A program made the translations under genes and the position numbers. This document shows positions 35,816-46,888 of a stretch of 64,000 bases of DNA, in pieces (positions within the stretch are counted from its first letter, which is position 1; every line of letters starts with the position of its first letter). The DNA comes from Cercopithifilaria johnstoni (taxonomy: Eukaryota > Nematoda > Chromadorea > Rhabditida > Onchocercidae): positions 149,130 through 213,129 of the forward strand of contig CAKAEH010001503.1 of the NCBI GenBank assembly GCA_916381525.1, in the 5' to 3' direction. The notes beneath the pieces are model-generated. The model searched no databases. It was not told the DNA's origin and was given only the letters and a program-made list of their open reading frames with translations.

Positions 35816-37886
35816 AGTCTGAATCAGCGATGTCCTGAAACATAGCAAAACCAGTAACGTACCGAAGTCAGTGTCTGATGGTAACCAGGCTCTGAATCAA
35901 GAAAAAAAGGAAACAATAATAATAATAATAACAATTTAAATAACTTTTATAACAGTCATGATAATATACAGCAACGATCTCAATTTGCAACATTAATATT
36001 AATCATCACAAATTATTGGAATAAAAATGTCGCGACAAAACAAATGCCAGATAGACGTTAGGGAATGTGGAAACGTCAGATAAAATCATCGAATGTGAAG
36101 CAATATGATGGATGATTACTGAGTTTTTGAAATGAACAGAGATAAGTTATTGATAAAAATAAAATAAGTGAAGCAGCAAAAACTATAAAAAGAGGCGCAA
36201 GAAATGGATACAACGGAAATGGGAATGCGATGGTTTGTAATAATGCATAACATTTGAAAAAAACCATATTATTCAGAGTTAAAAAAAAGTACTGATTGAA
36301 ATGAAATTAGGAAAACACGTAAATAATACCGGGAATCGCAACAGACCGTGCAGAACACTTAACTTACTTATTACATCTGTTCACGGAGAATTGTTTACGG
36401 CGCACGCTGTAGGCATACAAATGTAGGTTGTGAGTAGTATCGGCGAGACAAAGAATAATACGATAATTGAAGAGATGACAGAGATAGATAATACTGATAG
36501 GGTAAAATGGTGATAGAAGCGAAGAGGACAGCGAAATATACTGTAAAATGTGAAAGTGGTAGATATAAAAAAGGCAGGGATAGAGAGGGATATTGGCAAT
36601 GATAGACAGTGCAATGTTTCGACATTTTCATATTTGGAGGAAGGGTGAATTCCTGCATGAATAATTCATCAAAAGGTGCTCATGCGAGAGTACAGAAGGA
36701 AGCAAAGTATTGTTTACATGCATAGTTCGCTATAAACCGCTTTACAATAACCGGAGAACGGAGAAACGGGAAGGGGCGGGTACTCTCATGGAGCTAACTG
36801 ACGGTTATGGTATCTTTTCAAGTGTTTTTGCAGCAGTCTCGAAATTTGTCTTCGTCACTCCTTCAAAAATAAACTTAACTTGATTAGACTCTTAATTACT
36901 GGAAATTTTCATTGGACAGAGTCGGGAGGATGAACATTACTGACCAGTGAGCATTTCTTGAATTCATTGTAAGGATTCGATGCAGATACCTGCACAAGTT
37001 GAGGTAAGATATCAAAGTACGGTACAAAGTAGTGGAACTGCGCATGTATATATGTTCATGTTCAGTTATTTAAGTGCTGCTGTAATAATCATAATGCATA
37101 TTTGGGTGATACGCGAGGAAATGTCGTGTGTTTGTGAGATGGTTGTTGTATTTTAATGTTGTGAGCTGTAAACTTACCGTTTGCTGTTTTTTAGAGTTAT
37201 CTGGAATCCTGTATGGAAGACAGTTCTTTGTTTATTTTAGAATTCGATGACTAATCGATTAGGTTAATCAGAGAGGTAATCTCTACATGATAAATTGATG
37301 ATAGAATCGGGTACCTGGAACGGTACCGTATAATGGTGCTCTTAGTCAAGCATTCAAAAGTTTTCAAATATGTGCTAAATTATTTGTAAAATCCAGTGTT
37401 GAGTGAGATATTTAATCGGAAAATTTTTTCCCTAAATTAGCGTTATTACCCGTACGGAAACAAGTATTTTCGTATTGCAAGATAGGGTAATGCAGTGCAT
37501 CAAAGATTTAACTGTCATCTTGTCTGCAAAGATACTAATATATTTCTGCATATCTAAGTAGCATATTTAAATATTGCACTCTTCTAAAACATTTTTGAGA
37601 GTGCTTTAGTTGTTGGAGTTATCGATGTTCTCCTAGAAAACAAGAAACTGCCCTTCACTTCATATGGTACCAGCCCTTTGAAACTATGTCTACTCCGCTT
37701 TTACAATTCTTTTTTTCATACTTTTAATGAATGTTGGCATCAGTGTACCTTCCTTCCTTTCCTATTTTCCCTCATTTGTTCCATTTCTAAACCACTGGCA
37801 CTTGATGAATTTCGACTAAGCACAATGATAGCCCAAAAGCAGTCTTCACGAAACAAGGGGTTGTAACGGTGATCGAAGTTCTGCTA

Positions 37887-37887
<1 letters not shown>

Positions 37888-37931
<44 letters not shown>

Positions 37932-37932
37932 T
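37888..37932. repeat. (TG)n microsatellite
   Basis: Roughly 22 TG units with one TA interruption near the end. Expected to be length-variable. Confidence 0.9.
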
Positions 37933-38598
37933 TGTGAAAAAATTTTTTGTTTGTTAGGGGACATAGAGTCCTTTTTTGTCGCGTATCACAGATAAATGAT
38001 TTGAATAAAGTTTTATTGATTAAGAAAGGACTTGATGTCAGTAGATGTTAGAGGTTAACTGAATGATTTTATATCAGGAACTAAGTAAGCAGGTTGTTTT
38101 AGTTCGCAATACGAGTAAGCTACAGAAGTAGTGCTCGAAGCTTACAAATTATGAATCACTTTGGTGAGAAATATTTCTGCAACACATACTATTCTAACCA
38201 TTTAGACATACATATTTATTATTGTAAATTATTTCCATTTTCGAATAGCATATGGACGTTGATGGTGGAAATTAAATTTCTGTTCCTCCATGCATTATCT
38301 ACATTTCCTTACAGGTCAAATTACTTTTCGTAACACTGTATCGAATTCCCAGACGCCTAACCTGATTTCATCCTTTACTTTTCATTTCCGAACAAACGGA
38401 AAAATATTTCTGATCAAAGATCGGCCTGAAATATTGATTTCTAATATAAGACATGATGATGACTTGTTTCTGTTTGCTCTTCTCACCCATAAATCTCGCA
38501 GCTATTGAGTGACCTTCTACATATGGTGACGAAGAATAAAGCCAATAGCTCTTCGAAACAACGCTTACGATACAGTTTTGCCTTTAACGAGAAGGTGA

Positions 38599-38724
38599 GA
38601 TATACTTCATAACATGCCAGGATTGTCTCTGCAAAAGGTGTGGGAGGGACGAGTGGAATGCGATATACTTCATAATTTGCCAGGATTGTTTCTAAAAGAG
38701 GTATGGAAGGGACGAGAGGAATGC
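38599..38724. repeat. 63-bp tandem duplication
   Basis: Copies at 38599-38661 and 38662-38724 are directly adjacent and differ at about ten positions. The unit is 21 codons. One plus frame reads Cys-rich peptide (TCQDCLCKRCGRDEWNAIYF) through the first copy and stops in the second, so there is no good evidence that it is translated. Confidence 0.8.
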
Positions 38725-40828
38725 AACAGCAAACATTATAATAATACCTCCATTGTTATTACCGATCGATCTCATGCAGACTAGCAAATTGTATAATGAC
38801 AAACACATACACTCGAACAGTAACACAGCACATGAAATGATTACACATAAATTGACGTCTGATTGAAAGCTCCCAAATTTTACGGTTTATGGTAAATATT
38901 TTATTGCCGCTTGTTATTGCAGAAATAATTGCAACATTGTATGCATTTGTATATTTACGGTGCGGCATTTCGATAATGTCACTCACCTCTTATAAAGTTG
39001 CAAGCTTGTCTTATATCCAAGTTAGATACCTCTTCTGTCCCTATGATTTTTAATGTTTATTGTTTACAAAAATAAATTTGCGAAGCAAATTCAGCGTGTA
39101 TGAAAGTTGATTTGTAAACTGCAACCGCTTCAAAACTGATTAAAATTAGGGCGATAACAGCAATTCCAACCAAAAGTCGGTACTTTTTGAATGAATGACT
39201 GCAAAAGGAGGATTAAGAATATATTTGCTGATGGTCTATTTTTCTGCTTGAGGAAAATAACACTCGTGCGCCAATTATTATATTTCCATTCCGACCCTTC
39301 GTTTGCTTTTGATTTTGCAATGTTGAGAACAAGGATCGAAAACTATTCCTTTGTCAAAAAATTTTGTTTATAAATCTGATAGAAGGCTTAGTGATAGAGT
39401 GATCAACCATTCAGTGAAAGGCGGTACAGAATTTAATTTGACAACAATCATGGCATTGATCCGGTGCCATTCCCTTATTAAAGGGGCTGATTTTGAAAAG
39501 CAACAAATAAATGGTGCACATTTTGCTTCAAATCTTTTCCCACAAACTGCTTCATCTCACATCCTTAACCGCATCAGGTACCATCCCATTCACATCACAC
39601 CATATACGTTTTGAAATAATCAAGTGGGTCATCATAATGGATTAGTCTATTTTTTATTCAACAGCAACACTTTTGTCTTCGGTAGGTTCAGATTCTGGAT
39701 TTCAGCAACTTAATTTTAAATTTTAATATTAAATAAACAAACGAGATACAGATGAAGTGGCGTAAATTTTCATCGTGAAATGATTGTTTCCAATCCTTGT
39801 CCTACTAAGCAAATTGCTCTTTCTTTCACTATGGGCCGATAATAGAGCAATTGGCACCCTAGCCCTGCAAGATGGAGTTATTAAAATTAATGTGTTACTA
39901 GAATAGATTTGTGAATAAATGGTGAAAAATGACATCTAAAAAATGTCTGAAAGAATGATGCAAAAGGGAAGAGCTTTTTACACAAAGAGACGCTAACCGG
40001 TATTAATCTTAATTCCTCACTATTGATTCTTGAAATCACACAAAAAGGGCTTCTAATCAAAAATTAACATTTTAAATGCGGTCTTCGTCCTTTAATTCTC
40101 TTCCTCTTCTACGTTTTTTTTTCTTGTTTCAAAAATTTCTAATGGAAAGATTTGATTGTTGTGACTTTGCATGACAAAACGGTTTGCGGAAAAAGCGGAA
40201 GTGGGAGGGAAGAAGTTTGTTCTAACTGTATCATTTTCCTGGAATAAGGACGGAAAGGTGGAATACTTCCTGCAATCGCACTGGAATCTACTTGGACAAC
40301 TGTAAACTAAAGGAGTGGAAAGACTAATATCTGTTGTTTGACCAGACATTTTAAAAAGTATTTAAGGATATACCTGAATGTTTAAGCAGACAGACACCGG
40401 TGATTCTAGTCGGAGCGACTTCTTCAACAATTGATTGTTAAAGATTTTATCCTCAGCTGTTGAATCATACTAATAATTATTAGTTACAGTATTTATATGT
40501 TATTACAAGATCGCCCAATAACAGAAAAGTATTAAGCCAATTGTTTAGGTTGGGATATCGTTAATTCATAATGCGGCCATAGTTATCCAAGCCCAGTCCA
40601 AGTGGTATCGGGGGATATGTTGGGATTGGGTTGTTTTAAAAGATTCGGGATATTCCCATTGATTCGGACTTTCCAGATGTTGAGATTTGACAGATTGCTG
40701 TCAAAAAGATTGTTGATGGTTGTTAACACTTCTCTGGTGATTCCATTAGTTCAGTTTTATTTTTACTCGCATGCTTCAATTGAAGGTTATTGACCGTGGC
40801 ATCACAAATCTTTATATCATTGTATTGT

Positions 40829-40884
40829 ATTATATGTATATGTATTTATTTATTCAATTATATGTATATGTATTTATTTATTCA
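40829..40884. repeat. 28-bp AT-rich tandem duplication
   Basis: ATTATATGTATATGTATTTA... occurs twice in direct tandem (40829-40856 and 40857-40884) without visible differences. It lies about 120 bases upstream of the SLC7-type start codon. Confidence 0.85.
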
Positions 40885-40976
40885 CTTACTGACCTGTGTT
40901 CACATATTTACGTAGCTGTTTAATTATTTTTTTGGGGGTATTGCATTGTAGTACTGACTAATTAAATGAGATAGAA

Positions 40977-41007
40977 CTCGTTTTCAGCTTTTGCTATCAT
41001 TATTAAG
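40977..41007 (+). promoter_or_regulatory. Probable spliced-leader acceptor of the SLC7-type gene
   Basis: CTCGTTTTCAG ends at 40987, leaving a 20-base leader before ATG 41008. No coding exon upstream fits it. Confidence 0.5.
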
Positions 41008-44000
41008 ATGGGCTCAAAAAATGGTGCTTCTCCGAAAGATGACGATGTTGGCCTTGCTAAATCGCTAACATTGATTAATGGTGTTTCTATAATCGTCGGA
41101 TGTATCATTGGGTCTGGGATATTCGTGTCTCCGACAGGTGTCCAGGAAAGTAAGAGTCATTCTTTATCTTTTTTAGAATCATATAAGAATTCATTAAATC
41201 ATTTATTTCTTTCATTATAAAGAGTTAATGGAGGAGGGAGTTGATATATATATATATATTTTTTTTTTAATTGATATATATTCAATTGATATATATTTCT
41301 AATTTTAGAAGCAGGAAGTGTCGGATTGTCGCTGATTATTTGGGTTGCTTGCGGTTTGTTCGCTACGATTGGTGCATACTGTTATGCCGAACTTGGCACT
41401 TTAATTCACAAGTCGGGTGGAGATTATGCATATATTATGGAATCATTTGGGCCATTTCTGGCTTTCATACGTCTCTGGGTTGAAGCTGTGGTAGTAAGGT
41501 GAATTTTAGAATCATGCCATATTTGTTAGAAGTTTTACGTTGCATTTTCATATCTTCCATTTTTACTTTTCATCATATTTGGTTGCAGACCGTGTACTTG
41601 CACAGTTGTGGCGTTGACTTTTGCGATTTACATGCTGCGACCGTTTTATCCGAATTGTGAACCGCCTGGCGGACTTCCGGCTTTGCTTGCAACAATTTTG
41701 CTTAGTAGGTCCTTACAGTAATGATTTTAATTATTTGAAATTTGTTTGAGATGATTAATTGAAGGAAGAATAGGGATAAAACAAAATAAAGAAGATTCAG
41801 TAATATTTGGGGGACTTTTTATGTGAACAATCATCTTTATTGTTTAATTAAATATTCTGTTTTGTTACAGTAATTCTCACGGCAATAAATTGTATATCAA
41901 TACGATTAGCAACTTTCGTTCAAGATTTTTTCACTGTTGCAAAGCTTTTTGCACTGTGTTTGATTATTGGGACTGGTGCATTGCTATTAATATCAGGTTG
42001 CTTTTCTGTAATGTATTGTTCTTTGCCCCCTTTTGTCTTATTTCTCGTCTTTCTCAGGATAATAACAGCATATATGGTTTACTTGCAGTTGTGCTTAATA
42101 ATTTTAGATTATATTCCATTATATGTGCACATAATTGCAGGGAAACCACAGTACAGGGAATCGTTTGAAAACATATTCGAGAATACGACGCCTGACATTG
42201 GAACTGCGTCTCTGGCATTTTATTCCGGTCTTTTTGCATATCAAGGATGGAACTATCTGAATTTCATCGTTGAGGAGTTGCAGAATCCGAGACGGTACTG
42301 CTTTTTACCAAGTACTGCAGTGTAATCTTACTAGAAATTCTTTCGTATGGTATAGCGTAATACCGATTTATTTGAGCTATCTTCAAGTAGGTAATTATAT
42401 TGATCTATGAATTGAGAAATTTGTCAATTATGTATCTCTTATTCTTTTGTTTTTCGCGTCTATAATATTGATATGCAAGATAAATGATGTCTTCTTATGT
42501 TTGACACGTTGTATAGTTGAACTAATACTATGGAATATTGAGAAATTATTTCAGGAATTTACCACTGGCAATTGCCATATCATGTACTCTGTGCACGGTA
42601 ATCTATACGTTAACGAATGTTGCTTTATATACGGTCATCACCCCTGATGAAATGCTGAGTAGTCCAGCAGTTGCCGTTGTAAGTTGTATTTATACTATTC
42701 TCCTTTAAGTATTTGCTTATTTATTTGGAAAAGCGTATGTCATTATGATGTTGTGTATTAAATTTTTAATAAATTCTAAATTTCAAACTACAACTGCGTA
42801 TTTTTTTGTCATTTTAGGAATTCGCTAACAAAATGTTTGGACCATTTGCCTTTGTAATGCCTTTATTTGTTGCCTGCTCAACAATTGGCTCAGCAAATGG
42901 AGTAATTTTCACTTCATCGAGGTTTTGGAATTAATTTCGAATAAGGCTTTTTCGAGATTTAAAGATTCTGATTTTTGCTTATCAAGTTGGTTTCCAGACT
43001 GTTTTACGTTGGAGCACGGGAAGGACACATGCCGATGGTTTTAACAATGATCAATAAAAATACCCGTACACCTATTCCTGCAGTCATTTTCACGGTTTGT
43101 CATGTTTTTGTAAACTCTAATTTCTATGAATGGTTTTGAGAAGTTGAATCTGAAATTGAAATAACAGAACACTATGGGACACTTTTCTAGTATGATGCGG
43201 CGCATTAGTAATTAATTTCTAATGTTTTATTAGTAACGCAATGCTAATCTAGCATTTTTAGTGATTTAGTATTACTTTACGGTATGTAAAATTGTGATAT
43301 TTTCTAGGGGCTTCTTTCCATAGCATTCCTTGCTTTATCGGACAATATCTTTTCGCTTATCAATTATATCCAAATAGTATATTGGTTGGCTATTGCCTGC
43401 GTAGTTGCAGCGCTGTTCTGGTTACGAAAAAAAATGCCGGATGCTGAAAGGCCTATTAAGGTTAGTATTTTGTGCGGTATTCTGAATTGTGTTTTTCGTT
43501 TTCCTTGGAGATTAGTGCCAATTTTCTGTTTGACCTCCATAACTGTCACGTTTTTCCAGGTCAATCTCGCCTTCCCGATAATTTTTCTCCTTGGATGTAT
43601 TGCTTTAGTGGTTGTCCCTATCGTTGGTTCACCGAAGGATACAGGTCCATTCATTTAATTCAAAAGAGATTTTTAATTTCTCGTATATTTGTAGTTTTTC
43701 GATAGATTTAATGGCCTTCTAAATTTGTAAAAGATGCATTCTTTTCAGCAATTGGTATTGGAATAATGCTTACCGCGATTCCTGTTTATTTGATATTTGT
43801 GGCATGGAGAAGTAAGCCTGAATGCTTTGAGACGGCTTCAGGTACTTCAGCATTTTATTCTTTATATTTCATTACTGGCCTCAAGAATAAATTAGATAAT
43901 GGTTAGGGCTTCGGCACACCATTTTCTGCTTTTTTCATCAAATCTTCACTACTTTACATTTTGCTTTTAATCTGTTAAATGAATTAACTTGATGAAGGCA

Positions 44001-44074
44001 ATAAAATTGCAGAAATAATGACCAAGTTCATCCAGAAGTTGTTTATTGTTGTGGACGATACGAAGGAATCATAA
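41008..44074 (+). CDS. SLC7/LAT-type amino acid transporter light chain, 12 exons
   Basis: Exons: 41008-41149, 41309-41498, 41589-41704, 41871-41996, 42141-42294, 42555-42678, 42818-42921, 42998-43094, 43308-43460, 43560-43644, 43749-43841, 44013-44074. All phases fit, giving 481 residues with about twelve hydrophobic segments. Family blocks: VGCIIGSGIFVSPTGV in TM1, CYAELGTLIHKSGGDYAYI, FAYQGWNYLNFIVEEL, STIGSANGVIFTSSR, and AREGHMPMVL. Cys134 in RPFYPNCEPP occupies the TM3-TM4 loop position that forms the disulfide with the 4F2/CD98 heavy chain in LAT proteins, so this is likely an obligate heterodimer subunit at the plasma membrane exchanging amino acids. It corresponds to the C. elegans AAT group (AAT-1 to AAT-3 type); the exact orthologue is not decidable here. 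The last exon (EIMTKFIQKLF...) fits in phase and ends in TAA. Confidence 0.93.
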
Positions 44075-45157
44075 GTGAGTTCGCGAGATGTGCGTATTCT
44101 TGATTGTTTGATTACAGTCTGTAGAACCTTAACGTTTGTCGTGGGAAGTGTGCGTGTGCAGTGAACCTGAAAGTGATCATGCATTCATAAGTGGAAGGGT
44201 CTTATTATAAGCTTTGTGCAACCTCTCTAAAAAGACACATTATTGAAGGTGCATGTTATTGACTTATTGAGAAACATTTCCTTCAGCAACCTCCTCATAT
44301 ATTACAGGGATCATGTCCATCATTGATTTTTATAACCTTTTTCTCTCTTTTCAAGTTGTGAAACGATTTACGTTTTATATCAGTCTGGATTATCAGTTAG
44401 TTATTTTTGCTGATTCGTTTGTTGTCGTTCATCAGTGTGTTATCGTTCATCAATGTGTTGGCATATTTGATGTATAATAATATCGAGTCGGCTGTAACCG
44501 GACTTGGAAGGGAATTTGTTGTTAGGCTAAGAATTTATCAATATATTTTCAACCCGATATTTGGAATTTCGCACAGTAATCAGACCAATTCCGTTTGGTT
44601 ACCTTACCCACATCTTTTCGATGTATTAACCCAACTTCACAGGTTCCTTGTTCCTGAAAGAACTACAACTACAATCCTACGCAGAGAGAAAATTTCGAAG
44701 TCTGCTTTTTGCGCACTATCCTTTTTTTCACTTTCTATACTTATAAAACTTCCTTCGAATGTTGTTACAAAAAACAAAAGAAAACGTAGAGCTTCTTTTA
44801 GGAGACATTTCAAAATAATTTCACCATATTTCTTTACATTCTAACATTATCGACATCAAAATTAGTTGGCTTGCTGGAGGTGCATTTGTTTCACACGTCT
44901 TTCGTTTCATTAAAATGGTTTGGCGATTTTTATTTTCCACTACAGACAGATTTTAAAGTTCTGTGACGAGTTCTTCAACGTTACGAAGTATACTAAATTT
45001 CAGCATTACTGTATCTAATTCCAAATGGTACCATTTCACAGCCAAATATAAATGTGGTAACTGTATGATGTGTCGACAAATTGAGTTAATATGGTCGAAC
45101 GTTACTCTGGTAGCCAAAATTCTATGTCATCTCATTCACTGGCGAATTTACCCGTTT
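44075..45157. other. 3' flank of the SLC7-type gene
   Basis: AT-rich. The 145-codon plus ORF 44407-44844 opens with TTG, not ATG, and has no recognisable domain; it is probably 3' UTR or spacer. Confidence 0.5.
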
Positions 45158-45855
45158 TCAACAAATGAGACCTTGACATAATTGTTGTCCTTTCCAATTT
45201 CTCAACTGTCCGCTTCCATTCCATTCACGTCCCTTTGGAGTAACCCATGTGTACACCTGTCTGTTGTATCCATTAATAGAAGAAGCTTCTTCCGGATTCT
45301 GTAGTGTATCATGTTTTCTTATGGATAAAAGGCAATATGGTAGACAATATACAACGGAATTACTGGCATAAAGTGAACTATAGGCACCGTGACCCCGCAA
45401 CTTGTGAACAACGAAACGTTGATCCAGTGGTGCTATTTTCACGTTCATCCACCACCGCACGCTAACGTTATTTACATGCAATCTAACTTAAGTAGTACAC
45501 GTAATAATTTACAACACCATACAGTCCGAACCAGTTATCCAAGGCGAATACGATACGCTGTCTGCGGATATCTACCAAATCTGACGCACTTGTAAAATAT
45601 TGTTGAAACGTGTAAAGTAGAAGCACAACGGGGCTAATTGAAGCAATTGAATTTTGATGGAATCTAGCGAACGTCGTTTTGGAACAGACGAAGAAATGTT
45701 TGGCTTACGTTGGTGCAACTTCTATTTCAATGGATGAATTATGGTCCGACTACAAACACGAACCCCATCCGCCAGCTAGCACACGAGATTTAAGACGCTT
45801 AGAATTGCTTAGAATGATTTCAAAAATTGAGCTACTATATTTTATTAAGAAATGA
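45158..45855. other. Coding-like but unrecognised block
   Basis: Composition is richer in G+C than the surroundings, and ORFs run on both strands. On the minus strand 45481-45158 is open for 107 codons (KLRGHGAYSSLYASN, VYTWVTPKGREWNGSG). On the plus strand 45658-45855 is open for 65 codons (GATSISMDELWSDYKHEPHP). Neither has a clear start, splice partner or family match. It may be a decayed gene or a retained fragment. Confidence 0.25.
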
Positions 45856-46888
45856 TTGTTTTGATAAAACCATACAATTTATTAATATATACAAGAACAT
45901 GGCAGAAGAACGGATTAATAAAGTTATCGAAAAAAGCGTAGGGAAGCGATAGAAGGTAGCAGCAATATCTTCCCAAAATATCAATCAGCGAAGATTAAAA
46001 ACATGAATATGCATCAGTTCAGAATCTTTTTCATCGATGTAAAAGCTCGTTTTCAGGTTTCTCAATTTTTCTACTATTATAAGTTACAAATTCTTCAGAA
46101 ACAGCATGAATAAAACGTATACTGTGTAAAAATGGAAAATGACAATTTTACAAAATAAAATTATATGGAAGTAGTTGAACTGTTTTTTTCCTTTTTTCTT
46201 CACAATTAACGTTAATACTAACAATTGTTTTATTATTCAGAAGAGGAAAGGACAGTTCTTGAAACTGTATTAATTCTCTAAAACTGGCTGAAAAAAATGC
46301 TGAGTAAACGTTGTACCGTGAACAACATTATCCTGGCTAATGAAAGGACTAAAGACAAATTTAAGGCAACAACAGCTAATAGGAGAAGGAAGCGAGAGCA
46401 TTATCAGAAGTGACCTGGAAGATCAACTTTTTTTAAAAATATATATGCGGTGGCATAAATTTCTTGCGTTACTCTGGCAAAACCACTATTACTACTTCAG
46501 GAAAAACTAAGCAGATCTTCAATCAGCTAGATCGCAATATATGTATTACGATCCCTAATTTAGACCTATTCAAATTCTGTTAAAAGCATCCTGATCAGCA
46601 ACACTTAATGTGTGAAGAATTTGAGAATGAGTATAATCCGAAATGATCACTAGATTCTTCAGCTGCACTTGGAATCCAATTTGGACTGCTGCTAATCGAA
46701 AGCAAGATTTTTTCATTCTTGTTCAGCATATCTGCATCTGTCTCAACAGAGTGCTTCTTACGCCACCTAGATATATATACCTTGTTGTTATTTAGAATAG
46801 AAAATAATGCCTTCTATCTAGCAAATATTAAGGTAAACAAGTGAATTTAAATCAAATTTAGAAAGGCTGTCATCTCCAAAAACAATCA
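45856..46888. other. Intergenic, no gene seen
   Basis: AT-rich spacer between the block above and the stop codon of the P5B ATPase; probably includes the latter's 3' UTR. Confidence 0.5.

Larger units (their letters stand above)
35816..40987. other. 5-kb head-to-head spacer between two transporter genes
   Basis: Upstream DNA of the minus-strand SLC5 gene and the plus-strand SLC7 gene. It contains a (TG)n microsatellite (37888-37932), a 63-bp tandem duplication (38599-38724), a 28-bp tandem duplication (40829-40884) and a purine-rich stretch (36420-36650). No convincing gene; the minus-strand ORF 40092-40349 (85 codons, ATG) is open but unrecognised. Confidence 0.55.

Noticed and set aside
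36381..36658. Overlapping Leu/Ser/Tyr-rich minus-strand ORFs
   Set aside because: Product of a low-complexity purine-rich plus strand.
40092..40349. 85-codon minus-strand ORF with ATG
   Set aside because: Ends in a Lys/Glu run from a purine-rich tract, with no homology and no splice partners; too weak to call a gene.
43364..43654. Minus-strand 96-codon ORF
   Set aside because: Antisense shadow of two exons of the SLC7-type transporter.
44407..44844. 145-codon plus-strand ORF
   Set aside because: Starts with TTG, has no domain or splice logic, and lies in the 3' flank of the SLC7-type gene.
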